From contig WIDE01000018.1 of NCBI GenBank assembly GCA_015039315.1, positions 365,206 through 429,205 on the forward strand: 64,000 nucleotides of DNA. The letters are read 5' to 3'. The notes below the pieces were generated by a model. That model did not search any database. It had not been told where the DNA came from and saw nothing but the letters and a program-made list of their open reading frames with translations. The DNA is from Clavulina sp. PMI_390. Lineage: Eukaryota > Basidiomycota > Agaricomycetes > Cantharellales > Hydnaceae. Positions 11,997-25,268 of the stretch are shown one piece after another (within the stretch, counting starts at the first letter, position 1; each line of letters starts with the position of its first letter). The position numbers were made by a program, and so were the translations under genes.

Positions 11997-12518
11997 GAGG
12001 TCATCTTAGGTTTTGGGGACCTGTGAATCTTTGCCACGGACGTTTGTATATAGCTAACTCTTATCAAAGGGGTCAATTGCTACAATCTTTTTCAGAATAA
12101 AGTATGATTACAAAGGGAGTCAACTATGAGGATGAATGTTATCTGTACGGAAGTTTGGCCAGACGTGCGACTACATGACACAAAAGATTAGTAAATCAGT
12201 ATGAAGAATGATGACGGCGCGATCAAGATATGGGTATGATATACAGCATTGATGGAAAGGTAACAATAGCAAGTGAGACGTGATGTGGGGTGTCACCAAT
12301 CAGTGGGCAGTGTCAGACTAAATGAGCTTTGGGGCGGGATACCCGGGCACATGAGATCGCAAAGGGGATCAAGATGAGAAGAACGAACGAGGGATGAGGG
12401 ATAGACATACTTCGCGCAGTTACCCAAAGCGTGCTAGGCGTGTATGATAAGTTAGGATGACGTACGCACGGCCTCGAGCAAGGAAAGCGAAGCGGATGTG
12501 TATCCGCAAAACCCTTGT
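11997..12518. other. convergent intergenic region, 3' ends of NLR and HSF genes
   Basis: An AT-richer spacer between the two stop codons with no open frame of note. It probably holds the two 3' UTRs. Confidence 0.5.
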
Positions 12519-15096
12519 TCACCTCCTTTTCCGCTTTGTCTTCTTACTCGGCGGCGGCCCCCCATCTGCACTTCCATCCAGATCGTCCTCATCCTCGTCA
12601 TCATCATTTTCGGCATATGATACTGCTACATCCGATTTTCGCTTTGGACGAGTCGACGCCCTTGTCGGAAGTGGCACCACGGTTCTTCTCGGCGGGATGT
12701 ACCCTGTCCCCGAGTTAGTCGTAGACAGCGGGTTAGCATCAGCGAACAATGATGTGGAGAATAATTGTGGAATCGGGGCTGGAGCTAGAGGCGCAGATGT
12801 ACGGTGGTCGGGCGGTTCGGGTGTGCCGAATGCTTCAGCCGTAAGGAACTGGCTTGGATCGAAAGCCTCGATGGTCGAGAGCGCTGGCCCAGATGCTGAC
12901 GGAGGAACATAAGAGTTAGCATTATTAGCGTTGGCTCGGCTATTCGCGTCCCCAAGAGAGTTAAAGAACGTCTCATAGTTCGGTGCCGTGCCGTTAATGT
13001 TGTGCCCAACGTTGTTGACTCCATTCGTGTTCGCGTTAGCATTGGCATTCGCGTTTGTGATGGCAGAATCAACGCTTGGGAGGCCAATCTCGTTCATCAT
13101 AGCATCGTCCCTGGCTCCAAGGTCCTCAAGCCTCGCGCCATTCATATCCACGTCCCCATTGCTCAGCTCGCTGAGTGTTGCCCCACCGCCACCACCGTCA
13201 CCTGGTATTGAGAATGCGTTGGGGTCTAACCGAAGCAGCTCCCGCATGAGGGAGTTCACGTCTATTTGAGACCGCTCTATCCCGTTTTGCACCCCTACTG
13301 CGGCGTCAATCGTTTGACCGAGATTCTCGGTCTGATGTGCTAGGGCAGCACTGTTATCATAGGGGAAGAATAGCGCAGAATTAGGATCTGAGGGGTCGCT
13401 GGGGTTGGACAGCTGATGGGTGAGATCGGGATTGAGTGTTGCGGGGTTTGAGGCGGAAGGGGGAAAGTAGGGGTATTGATTAGGTGCGGAAGTGGAGGGG
13501 ATGGGTGCGAGATTTGACGGGGTGGTGGTCGATGATGACCCGTTTGGCATTCCTGCTTGGTTCATGTAGTCGAGGTTTGGGTCACCAGGGAACGCTAATG
13601 GGTCTAATGTCCCTTGGCTCTGCATTTGTGCTAACGCAGCCATGAGCAAGTTGGGTGAGTTGAGGATTTCGGTAAGCGTGGGGAAATCTGCGTTCGAGGA
13701 GGCGCTTCCACCAGTGGGATCTGTTGATGACGGTGTTCGGCCAAGGCGTGAGGGAGGACGAGTTGGGGGACGGAAGGAAACGAGCGAGGATGCAGCTTGG
13801 TCAGATGGTGAAGTGGGAGTTTTAACATCAAGCTCTTCGATGTATGGGGAGTGAGTGTCCACGATCATGTGGTTGTCTGAGGGACTGTTAGCCTCCGTGA
13901 AGCGATCTAGACCAGAAAACACGAGTCAGATGGGACAATACACTGTAAAATAAGATAGAAACGCACGATCATCAACAGGTGGTAAAGGATTGCTGTTCTG
14001 TCGTCGAATGAGCGCTTTGCCAGGGCTCGTTGCCCCATTCGCAATCAGGAGGGGCCTCCCCGAGAGGCGAGGAGACGGCGATTGAGTCCCGCTCCGCACA
14101 TCATCCGCACCACCTCGCCCCGCATGAGCATGAGCTTGCTGTGCGCGGTGGTTCCCAAATACCCCTGACAGGAACTTGATGATCCTGTCGATCGTGTCCT
14201 GTTGCTTCTTCTGCATCGCCTGGTTTGCCATCATCTCCTTCCATAATTGATTGTTTGATAGCTGGAGGGTTTTCAGGTCACTTAGGATATTACTCTGCGA
14301 CCTTTTGATGAGCTGGAGCTGTTCGGAGATGTTGGAAAGTTCTGCGGCGGAGCGACCGGAAGTACTTCGAGCGAGAGCGGCGGCCGTGCCGGAGGTGTTA
14401 TTCCCATTTGATGAGCTGTTGAACGTGGCGTTCATGCCACCTCCTCCCCCTAGGCGCTCGCCATCGTTGATGAACTCGAATGTGTCCGCGTCGTCTTCCT
14501 TCTTGGCCGATCCACCAGCGGTCTTTTTCCGGGTAATGAGCTTGAGGAGATCAAGGCGCCCTCGTCGAAAGTTTGGCTCGTGGAACTGCCACACCTCCTC
14601 GTCAGCAGCATTCTTGAGTGCGCCTTGCTTCATCTGCTGCATCTTGTGGAAGCCGTACATGTTTAGCTGCCTGACGAACGAGGTGAATTTGTTGTGTTTG
14701 AACCAGTGTGGGAGGACATTGCGCTGCAGTTCGTCTTGGCTTAGGACTGTGGTGCATAAAGAGTGGTAAAGGCGATGTCAAAGTCGCAGTGTGGGGAGAT
14801 GTACCCGGTGTGCGTCAGCGATTCGTGCATTTGTGGTAGTAAGGAATAAGGCCAGACTCAACTGTAAAACGACTCTCCGTCATCGGCCCAATGGATAATA
14901 TCGTCTGTCGTAGGCTCATCTATCATCCTATGTACAAAAAGCCACAGGGCGTCAGTCGAGATCGAAGGCTTGCTGCAGTAGTCAAGCGTCAAAGGACAGC
15001 ATACTGGTAGAGCTTGTTGAGGAATGCAGGGACTTCTGGGACGGGCTTTGCTTGCCCTCCCGTCGTTCTTGTTAATGCTAAAGAGGATTCAGCCAT
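12519..15096 (-). CDS. heat shock factor-type transcription factor
   Basis: Exons on the minus strand are 15096..15005, 14927..14863, 14746..13967 and 13906..12519, giving 774 residues. The winged-helix HSF DNA-binding domain (about residues 20-127) is split over the first three exons: VPAFLNKLYQ, TDDIIHWADDGESF, LPHWFKHNKFTSFVRQLNMY and WQFHEPNFRRG. A Leu/Gln-rich coiled coil (about 187-250, SEQLQLIKRSQSNILSDLK) fits the HR-A/B trimerisation region. The rest is disordered and Ser/Pro/Asn-rich, with an Asn-Ala run (NANANANANTNG), an acidic stretch (DDDEDEDDLDG) and a basic tail (KKTKRKRR) that could be a nuclear localisation signal. It should bind GAA/TTC heat-shock elements in the nucleus. 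Homology is strong; whether this is the single HSF1-type factor or a Skn7/Sfl1-like paralogue cannot be decided, although no response-regulator receiver domain is seen. Confidence 0.92.
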
Positions 15097-16885
15097 CTCG
15101 GTGGGAGATGGAAAGCGGGAGTGGGGGAGACCAGTGCTGAGTTGATGCGTGTGACGAAATATTGTGGTCCCTTTGGTGCCAAACAACCCATTCATTTGTC
15201 AATTCATCTCTCATGTTGTCCTCTCGCACCGCCTAGATCGGATATGGCTCAACCACCCCGTGCTTTTGTCTCACTCTGGCTTCTTTCGTTGTGCCTTTGC
15301 TCTCGATCCTCCTTGTCACGTCGCCAGCCTGACTCAGGATGAGCAGGAGGGGTTGCTGCGCTTTCGACATGCCAACATCAACCCATTGACTGAAAAAAAC
15401 TCGTTTGATGCCCATGGAGAAACAATGAGATGTGCCCATGATATCCCTCGATTATGCCTTTCGTTATATAAATCTCATCTTGGAAAACAAGCCATCTTGC
15501 GAAGCCCTAGAGAAAGCTGACTCGCATCCGACTTTCATAAATACTTCGAGTTTTTCTTTCTTCGAGTCCAGGAATTAAAAACGCCTCCAGCACGCTCCTC
15601 TGACTGTAGTGACCATTTCCTGATATGTCCATTCTATGCAGAGACCGCTACCCCAATAAGTTTGTTCTCGCTTCAACTCTCAGCAACAATATGCTTGGGT
15701 CATATGCGCTCTACGACACCAATAACGCAAAAATGTCTCACAAGCAAAGCAGTTGCAGTTTTATCGCCGCAATGAGCCTTACTCGAACGCTTGAGAATGC
15801 CCCGCTGCCTGATTTTTTTTATTTTAGTGGCTTGATCCTTCAATGAATCTGTATTCATGATCTTTGTTGAGTACGGCGGCCTTCATTTGTTCATGCTAAG
15901 CACCATCTTCTAGTTCGTCAACTGCTCTATTTCTCAAGCGAAGGTGGAGGTGTGGGCCTTGGCACCTTCTATATATACGTGTAGCTCCATTGAATCTGGT
16001 TCTGAATGGGGAGTGTGAATCCGCAAACTCTTTGCAGCCTGCTGCGGACAGTGGAAGCATTCATGCTCTCATCAGAAGAGACGCCGTACACGGAAGCATT
16101 ACATTGTCATTTTCTGCCGCCGCCGCAATGGTTGGCGCTCTCTCGACGACAGTTGCGTGGCAGCCTGAGAGCCGTCATGGAGATGGTCACCTGAATGCGC
16201 AACGCACATCGCCTCGGCGAAACGGAAACCTTCTTTTTCGATCATGCTGTGCTGTCCCTATTTCTGGACGGCTGCCAATGTGAATGCAGGCCGTCCTCGG
16301 AACAAAGGTGCATACAAGAAAAGGAACGTGGGTGGTTTGTCTGATGCGGGCAAAGGCGAATAATTGCAACGAACGAGTGGAGGCCTGAATATGAAGATGG
16401 GAAGCTCATTCATCGTCGCAGAACGTGTCTGTCATTACTGCTCGCGTCAGCCCGGAATAAGAGGTAATAGTGCTAGTACGAATAGTAGTTATGTCCATGG
16501 TTTATTATAATAACATGTCTTCCGTGTGAGTAGATGGACCGTCCTTGGTTCTAGGGAATATGATTGCCGGTCAAAACACGCGACAAAACCAATATCAAAT
16601 CATGATGTTTGTTGGGGTATGTATTGGCGGGCCTAAAGGCTCTCGTTTCGTCTTCCTCGACATCGGCGGTCCGTTTCGCCTCCTGAGCCATCAAGGTCGG
16701 GCCCATCGACGACCGCGGTGACGAAACAGCTGCCAGCTTGGACCCTCGCAGTCACCCGGCGCATCCTTTCTCGTACGACCCTGTCACAAACTTGATCCTG
16801 TGTTCTGATTGCTCTCCCTTTTGGAGCGGTGACCTCTCCCTGGCCGCCTTTCGCGACAACGTCTTCCTCTGTTGCGCACTGACCA
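15097..16885. other. divergent intergenic region between HSF and TBC genes
   Basis: A spacer of 1.8 kb with only short open frames. It should contain both promoters and 5' UTRs. I looked for alternating GAA/TTC heat-shock elements and saw only loose TTC-rich tracts around 15545-15570, not a convincing site. Confidence 0.45.
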
Positions 16886-19800
16886 ATGGCCAGCGTCGCA
16901 GGGAGCAAGCCAGCTTCCTACGCCACACCGAACGGCCCACCGCCTGCTTCATTCGATTACCCCAACCGTAACATGCGACGCATGAGCACGAAGCAGCAAA
17001 ATATCCCTGTCGAGGGCATTTCCACAAGTCCAGCTTCTGCTTCTGAGGATTTTGGTGCCATGGCCGCAGCCCTGTCCGACTCGACTATGTTTCCAGACTC
17101 AGCTTCGAACTCGTCCTCCGATGGTCCTTTACTGGCGTACGACCTCGCGTCGCCCACCTCGCGCGATTTTCCAATGCCACCAAACTCTCGTCCGCCATCT
17201 CCTCGACAGTTCTTTCCCCATCCAAACGCTCCCCCTCCTCCCAGTCCGACCACTGGCTCAATGCTCCCGGCTATCCACCGGCCCCTAGCGAACGTCGCGA
17301 ATATGGAACCCTCCACCTCGTCTCATCGTCACCTTTCGATGACCTTGGCTCGCACAACCAACGCAAATCAAGACAGGACTTTCCATGGTCAAATGACAAG
17401 GTTCGCCCCTTAACGCACTTTGTATTCAAAAACGCTAACAAGTAGTCTCGGGCAATGACAGCGACCTTCTATCTGCCAAAGGCCCCGTGCCCATCCAATT
17501 TGCCTTGGGAGCCTTCAGCACACCTCCCGCTCCCTCTCAATCCCAACGGTATCCCAACAGCAACGGCCCCAACGTCATTGCCAATCCAAATCCAGGCCCA
17601 AATACCAGAATGGTGGAACCGCCGGCCCCGGCGCCGATCCGCAATTTGAATCCATCGACCCCGTCGACCGCCAAGGGCAGTCCTATGGATGAAGGCTCCA
17701 CCATGGCACCGAGGAGCCAGACGCTGGATGCACCCTCAACTACAAAGGACAATAATAGGCGGTCATACACCGACATCATCGCAGCGATTGACACACCGAG
17801 GTGAGCGTCCACTGCCTTTCAAGGCAAATCCACTCTTTTTCTGCGCCGTGCGCTGCCCAGGATCAGACTGCTTTTGTTCCCATTCGAGGGCGTTGACAGC
17901 CTTCACACTCGAAAATCATCTCCATTCACTTTTGACTAACTCGTGATTCATCATCATATTCGTCTGTTTGCATTACCCTACACAGTTCTTTTCCGATCGG
18001 ACGAGGGCCACGAGAGGCGGCGTTCAACCGCCACAACGCAAATTTAGTCGCGGATAATGAATCTTCACCTCATCATTATCACCAATCTGAATACCGTTCC
18101 ATTCGTTCATCCACACTTCCCACTCACACCCGTGGTGTTCCAAATACCGTTCTCGATCAAACCGACTATTCACCGGTTGTCGCCCCACCACCTGCAGTGT
18201 CTGTCCCAGCATCAGGAGGCAAGCCAAGGGCCGCTTCCCTCCTACCATCTGCGGACATCGTTCCCTCCGCCAGCGGTAGCCATCCCACCCGACGCCGGCC
18301 CAGTTCCATAACAACGTCAAACTTAGTCTCGACGGCTAACGACCGTCAATTGGAATCTCCACATCCATCGAATCCCGCTTCCACGTCCGCATTAGCTTCC
18401 ACGCCGCCTGCGATCAACACTCATTCAACATCCAGGTTCCCTCCTCCCAAGAGACTCTCCAGGTCTCTTGCACCCCCTCCTCCCAGTATACCCTCCACCA
18501 CTGCTCCTCACTCCCATCCTGATCCCAGCCTCGACTCTAATCCAGTAGTAAGCCCGAACTATCGGTCTCGACCCCCTCTCCCACTGCGCATCAATAATCA
18601 GCATCAGAACCCACGATCAGACGCTGAATACGAGTTTGCAATGCCCAAGTTCCACGCGGCGGGAGGCATATCCTCCATGCCTGCCTCACCGCATCTTGAG
18701 GACGGGCCTTCCTCTCGAGCTCCGATCCACGGAGGACGGGGCGTTATGGGAGCCAAGTCCAACCCAAATTTACGCGATATTCCAGGTCCGGGTGAAATGC
18801 TCCCACGACCCACCACACGGGAGCGACAAGGCTCGTCAGGGAGTGGACCAGCATCCTCGCGGCTGAGAAAGAAAAGCTCGGCAACGCTTTCAGAGTCCAG
18901 CGAGTCTGAAATCGGCGGGGAGGATGAGGATGATGGAGAAGAGGATGATTTCCTTAGCTATGACGCAGATATCCTTGGTGATTACGGAGTGGAGCTGAGC
19001 CCTAATTGGGACCCTGTGCGTGGCGTGATCCCTAGCGGTAGCACAGGGTCGCCGAGTCTGAGCAGCCCACGCTCGTATTTCGGAGCTATGCCAACGTCTA
19101 GTCCGTTGACTGCCACGTTTGGGAGCGGAATTGGTGCTGGAAGGGAAAGGGAGCGCAAGATGACTGGAATGTCATCTGTTACTACTTCCTCTTCCGTTTC
19201 AGATGGAGGTTCTGTAACATCACCCCCCTCACGCTTCGTCCCTGAACGAAAAATGACCACGATGAGTGCTTCGAGCATTCGCAGTGCGAGTGCGATCGTT
19301 GTTGGCGCTGGTGCTAACAATGGCAGTTCTGCTCATCGGCCCAACCCGCTACCTATCCAACACCAGGCGATCCAATCGATTGCTAACTTGGGCCCAGTTC
19401 CTTCGTCGCCTACGAGCTCTCAGTCCCCCAATGCGAGCCCCAGCGCTTCTACGCCAACTACGAGCACGAGTGCTACTACTGGTGCAACCTCGTCCTCGGC
19501 TTCCTCCCCTACGCGAAGCGCGTCGCTGAGGCACAAACTGTCGCTTTCAGCCATCAATAAGAGGCGACGACAAGACTCCCTCCCTCCTCCCGCTTCTTCA
19601 TCCTCGCTATCGTCCATCATTGCACCTCCTACTAGGGCTTACCTTCCGGGAGGCGGAAGTACCCCACCATATAGCTCACAAACCTTCCCCAATCGTGCAC
19701 CTTCCCGCACTCACAACCGCATGCCAAGTGAGCCACGTAGCCCAACCACTGTCACTCTGTTCTCTCGAGAACGTGACATGGAGCGACGGATAGATATGGA

Positions 19801-21697
19801 CGAGGAAGACGAAGAGGAGGAGGATTTTGTTGAAACTGTTGAGGTGGACGATATGGAATTCACGCTTGTGAAGCCTGAGGTCCAGATTCGCCGTAATGGG
19901 TCACCTCTGCCCCCTGAACATGATCCTAATGAGAGGAGGAATATGCATGGAAATGCCAACGGTGACGATGATATGTCTGGGCCCATTGCCAAGGCAGGTA
20001 TGCCTGCGGCTGAACAGCACGAGAGGGGCCGGGGCTTGCGTACTCTCTCCTCTGGCCCTGCCTCCACATCGCAATCGCTTCCAGCGCGGCCCTTTGTGAA
20101 TACGCACCCTAAACTGAACAGCCCACAGCAGCAACGCGAGGTTGACCGTGACGGGGCTCAAATCTTGAGCGTCCGCCCACAGATTCAGATCCAAGGAGAC
20201 ATTGCTGGACCGCATACACCTTCCCCAACATCCCCTCCTCAAACACCCTTGTTCTCTCCCTTCAGCACCGCGAGCACGTTTGCGGGCGTCGGCAGCTCGT
20301 CCGGGCCGTCCGCGTCCAGAACGTCGTTCAACACGGTCACGACAAACATGTCAGATTTCGCCGCGCCTCGGCCGGCACCAGTTCCTGGCTACTCTCCGAA
20401 TGGCAGCCTGGCGTTCCCAGGTGGTGCCGCCTTGACAGAGGAAGCAGCCAAGGCAAAAGCTGATATGTATCGCCAATTGGAGCTCAAATGGATTGCGGTT
20501 ATGAATGCTGTGCCGAGTGCAGAGGCAGGGAAGAGCCGAAAAGTGCGCAAGTTGGTGATTGATGGTATCCCAGCTAGCGTGCGAGGTGTTGTGTGGTGCG
20601 TATGACCGATTGCTTCTTGACGACGTTTGAAATTTGAGGAACTAATGATGTTAAATTTGCGATGCAGGTTGTATTTGACTGACAACAAAGGGAGGCGGAT
20701 GCCCGGCGTGTACGGCCAGTTGTCCAGGCGTAAAGTGGCGGCCACGAAGGAGATTTGGGCCGACGTTCAGACGTTAGTCAATTTTACTCAATGTCTAAAC
20801 CCTTCATAGTGACTGACCTGGATCCACCAACCAGCCGATTCCCAGATCAGCCACACCTGTGTGAGGCCGAAGGCCCAATCATGTCCATTCTCCAAGCGTA
20901 TCTCTCTATGGTTCCCGATACAATCTATAGCTATGGTAAGCCTCTTGAGTCACATACGTCTGTTTCGGTCCTCTCATTATATCTCGTTTTAGGTCTCGCC
21001 TTGATTGCTGGAAACCTGCTCCTTCAGACCCATGATGAAGATGCCTTTTGGACATTCGTCGCTATCATGGATCGTCACTTGCGCGGATACTTTTCGCCTA
21101 CCGCCAGGCTCCTTGAGATTGACTCTATCTTGTTTGAACGTGCAGTGATCTCGTCTGACAAAGCTCTCGCTGCGCGACTCTTTGTGAGTATCATCTGTCG
21201 AACTTATCATATAGACCTTCGCTCACCAGTTGGTTTTCAATTCCGCAGGATGACTTCCGTGTACCCGCAGCAGAATTCTGTTCCCATTGGTTCACTACAA
21301 TCTTCGCTTGCGCCCTTCCTCCATCATACCTTCCTCGTATCTGGGATACGATTATGTTCTTCTCTGGTACGTCCATCGTCTCCAAGGATACTGACATCAA
21401 CTAATCATATACCCCATTCTAGACCCCACCTTCATTCTCCGACTTGGCCTTGCAATGCTGAAGCTCTGCCGGCCATTCATAATGGACGCGGCTCGCTGCC
21501 ACTCTGGCGAAGACGCGCGCAACTATCTTATCCGACCACCGCTTACCGTCTTCCCAAAGGACCCTGATAGCATTCTTTCCATTGCTTTCAGCTTGAAGAT
21601 GAAAGAAGATGAGCTGAAAAAACTGCGGCCCAAGGTCGAGGCCCAGTTGAAGCAGCGTCACCCATTGCGCGCGCCATCGGGTTCGATGCGCTCATAG
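16886..21697 (+). CDS. TBC (Rab-GAP fold) protein with altered catalytic fingers
   Basis: Exons 16886..17387, 17446..17800, 17986..20595, 20668..20772, 20835..20935, 20993..21183, 21249..21366 and 21423..21697 give 1418 residues; only the first donor is weak. Residues 1-1140 are disordered, Ser/Pro-rich, with acidic clusters (GGEDEDDGEEDD; DMDEEDEEEEDF). The TBC domain spans about 1144-1385: IPASVRGVVW, IWADVQ, IAGNLLLQTHDEDAFWTF, FCSHWFTTIFACALP and RIWDTIMFFS. TBC GAPs use an Arg from IxxDxxRTFP and a Gln from YxQG. Here these read IWADVQTRFP (Thr1191 at the Arg position, Arg one residue later) and YSYG (Tyr1224 for Gln). The fold is clear, but canonical dual-finger catalysis is unlikely. 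It may bind a Rab without accelerating hydrolysis. Confidence 0.88.
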
Positions 21698-22651
21698 TAT
21701 TGTTGCCCTGTCCACATGGCATTCTTTCCCGTTCCAATATTGCTCTTGCTTCCATTCCGATCCTTCTGACCTTCCTTCGTTTTTCGCTTCTTATCTTTGA
21801 CTCCCTGAACCCGCATTATTCATCGAAGCATTGATATGCCGACTATCATTATTCGCAACCATCTTTATATACCACGTAGGAAGCTTCATCTCAAGCTTCC
21901 TTACTTTATTGCTTGGCACATCATTTCTTGAGAACCCCTTCACTATTAGATACCATCGGCAGACTCCATATTTCCCTTATTCTCATTCGTTGATCGCGCT
22001 TGCTCAGCATCCGTATCATTGGTCAAAACCCCTTCCTTCATTTCAATATTCTTTTCGGCTCAATTAGGCACCCAATTGGCGGTGTCTCTGTATGCATCAA
22101 CAAAGAAGAGATGACCGTCCATCAGCTATCAAGTGCGCACACGTTCCAAACCAAAGCGTCGGATCAGTCATGAGCCAGGAGTTGCTAGATTACCCGAAAC
22201 CCGGACATCCTGAATTCCTGGTTTCTGGGCCCGGCCGAATGAGGTCCAATGCCGGGGATATGGCCAAAACTCCGTGCAGATGATCATCAATACGGGGTGT
22301 CGATCATCTACTTTGTTTCAGTTATCGTATTTCGATTGTGTTCTGAATCCGCCAGTCGCCGCCTCGAGGCTTGGCAGAGCTGTGATCACACAATTGCCAG
22401 TCAAGAGTTCTCTATCATTGGTGTCAAGGGCGATTATGCTGATGAAAGACCGATCCTGGTGTTGTCAGACACAAATAGCAGGTCTGAGTTATATTTAGTC
22501 AGAGCTCCAAGCCGAGTCAGAAACTGAGGATCGCAATCTCGATGAATTCTAGGTCTTGTCTTGGGAATCCTCCTATCCGCTTGTTCGTTGCCGCACTGTG
22601 GGAATCATTGTGTGATGCATTCTGACGTCAACCTCGCTCATGTCCACAGCC
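21698..22651. other. intergenic stretch, nothing recognised
   Basis: Includes the presumed 3' UTR of the TBC gene. Open frames are short (up to 92 codons at 22249-22527) and show no family resemblance. Confidence 0.4.
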
Positions 22652-23160
22652 GAATCTGGTTGACCTTGCGACCCTACCCGCTTGTAGTTGCATAAGTCCG
22701 TGTCTCCGTGTGTGAACTTAAAAAACAGCGTCTTTGAGTCACACTTGGTTCCTCTCGCATTTGGCTAGCTCGTTGCTTGTCAACTTGAACGCCCAGCAAC
22801 TCGAGGTTTCCCATCTATCGGTCGTTCCAGATATGTATAACCCCCTAATTAATCTTAACGGGCGCCTGTAACCTTCCTGAAATGAGCAATTACAGGGTAA
22901 AACTGGTTAAGGCACTCATCGACCTTGAGTCATTAATGGCCTAGTCTTTGCGGATGTCGACTTGGTCTCAAGCGCTTTGGTTCAAAGCTTTCCTTTTTTA
23001 AGTCTCCGCCCGATCGCCTTCAATGAAGGTTCATGCCTGACTTTCTCCTAGGGGACTGGGTTATCTCGATTGATTCTTGGGTACCAGGTACTTCTTGAGC
23101 ACCCCTCAGCGAACATAAGTTCGACCCCTTACCATGTCAGGTCAAACATTTCTGGGGCGA
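22652..23160 (+). pseudogene. relic of a DUF6533-like membrane protein gene
   Basis: Three blocks resemble the intact-looking locus at 25.0-25.6 kb in the same order: a stretch near 22652 (AATCTGGTTGACCTTGCGAC), the peptide GDWVISIDSW near 23055-23080, and VKHFWGEPG near 23140. The second and third are the hallmark of the DUF6533 N-terminal segment (Asp/Trp then acidic Glu-His-x-Trp). No continuous coding path links the blocks and the rest is eroded. I infer an old tandem duplicate that has decayed. A live gene with unrecognised exons is less likely. Confidence 0.45.
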
Positions 23161-25044
23161 ACCAGGGGTGAGGTCGTACCAAGTTGAGAGCTTCGGGAAA
23201 ACCCAAATTTTACCTCTGCCCATCTCTAGACCCCTACAATTAATGTCTCAGTTTCCCTACTAGGCTGAGAGATCTCATTAAACTGCTATAGCTAGCTGTA
23301 GGCTCTATGTTAGGCCTCCTAACGGGGCATCCAAACAGGTACATACGCCTCATGACGGGATCGCCTATTTGATCGCCACTGAGAGCTCTTCTTTTTTCAT
23401 GTGTATTTTTTTTTTTTCATCATCTGATCACCAGAGGGGATAACATATTCCATGTACATTATAACATATGCTGACCCGGCTGTGCTCAACACCAATGACG
23501 TTAGGAAACTCTCTGACCTATCTAACGTGCTTGAATGGCAGCCCCGGTGGAGGCCGACTGACATCGCCCCGCTTTCGTATGGAGAAGAAACGTCAACAAC
23601 AAGGGCAAGAAGTAAGTACAGTACACAATCCCTATCACCAGGCAAACTCATTCTTTAGGCCTCAAACAAGCCAAAAAAAGATGTCCGAATATCTCCCAGT
23701 GGAACAGTTCAGCATTTTCAGCGCTGGCACTATCACTGGGTTTCGTCGCAGATTGCACTCATCGATAATAGCGGTGGAATATATAGTTACACACCAATCA
23801 CCGTACAGTCAAATTAAATTTCATACGTCCCCTATAACGAAGGGCGTTAGCGGTTTCAGTTATGACAGAACACAGAGGAAGAGGGAGTACAAAAAGCGTA
23901 ATCAAACTACCTAGTGACCGCGAGAGCTTGGACAATTATTCCACTGAGATGATTGGTCCCCCATAGTATCGCACTGTCCAGGGGTGCGATTTGATTCACT
24001 TCTCAGGCCTACAATACGGCTGATGATGCCGTGCCAAGCTTCGTCAAGCCTGCTTGGCAATCTGGGTCAAGCCCTTCTCGGCAGTCTTGGTTTGTGCGAA
24101 TACCTCAAATTGCGATTACTTGCGTACTGAACAAGATGACACAAAAACCGGGCCAGTGATACAAGGCAACATGAATGCTGTGTAGACTGGAGAAAAACGA
24201 AACCTTATCAAATTAGCCGCCAGCAGCGGACCCAGAACTGAATTACATGTAAGCTACGAGTACTGTACTGGGTTTACATTGTGCACTCATCAGAAGCGAA
24301 TAGGCGACCTAACAAGAGATGATCGAAAAAATGCAAGATATGAATACGATCAATCGACTGCAATGAGTATTACACACAAGCCATGCATAGCATCAGACAA
24401 ATGCGGACGCGAGGCACGATGTCAATGAATTCACACCAATTAGCCACGAGGACATTTACCTACCCATTTACATCAATATGTTCGCGTCTAGCCCCTAATG
24501 CGAGTGCCATGCAGATGCTGGGCGGAGCCCAGCTGCCGCCAAGATGGACAAGATTCTTTGGTAGATACGGCCATGACACGGGGAAACATGGCCGAAATTT
24601 GTACTATACCTGAAATATTTGGTGGGACAAGGCCGAAACTCGGCAGGGCTTTGCGGGGGTATTATGGGGAGTGATGGTTGATGTTGGGGCGCCGATCAAT
24701 CCCGACGATGCATTACATGTGATATCAATCTCAAACGTGCCTAGGATTAACTGGCTGTTGAGTCGAGGTTTTGGAGGCACCGCAGTCGAGGACCAGTGCT
24801 CGTCGGGTCATCGATGAGAAACGTTGATTTGTCCATGCCGTAAAGCTATTAAGAAGAGGGAGGTCTAAATGATTTATTGACGGCCCGAAATAGCTGCTGG
24901 GTTGAAATAGTTCCGAAAAACCTAAGATCGATGTATGATCGGCCCTGCCATGTGTGTGAATGTCAACACTGTGAGAAGTTGCGGCACTTTGCAACTGCGT
25001 CACCTTTATAAAAACCGAACAGAACCCTGTTCATCTGTACCGTC
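23161..25044. other. gene-free stretch between DUF6533-like loci
   Basis: Nothing coding was recognised. A T-run lies near 23407-23419. Small hairpins are present, for example TGCCAAGC paired with GCTTGGCA around 24029-24056 and ATCGCAC paired with GTGCGAT near 23968-23991. No repeat family was identified. Confidence 0.4.
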
Positions 25045-25268
25045 AAATCTGGTTGGCCTTGCGACCGTACCTGTTCGCCAACGTTATTGCTGTTCAAGAA
25101 GATTTACCACCTGACTGAATCTTTTCACATACCATATCACTCCTGCCCTCCACCCTCTAGCCTCCCCTCATCACCTCAGACGTCTTCTACGTCGCCGACT
25201 TTATCTGTCCACGATCCCCCTCAATCAAAGTCTCAGGCGGAGCGGCTCAGGGTCTATTGCTTTACTAA

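Noticed and set aside
12785..13269. Several long open frames opposite or out of frame with the HSF last exon
   Set aside because: They are shadows created by the repetitive Asn/Ala/Ser codons of the real gene; none has homology.
15540..15570. Possible heat-shock element upstream of the HSF gene
   Set aside because: TTC-rich words do not alternate with GAA at the required 5 bp spacing.
24029..24056. 8 bp inverted repeat TGCCAAGC / GCTTGGCA as a transposon end
   Set aside because: Too short, no target duplication, and no partner terminus nearby.
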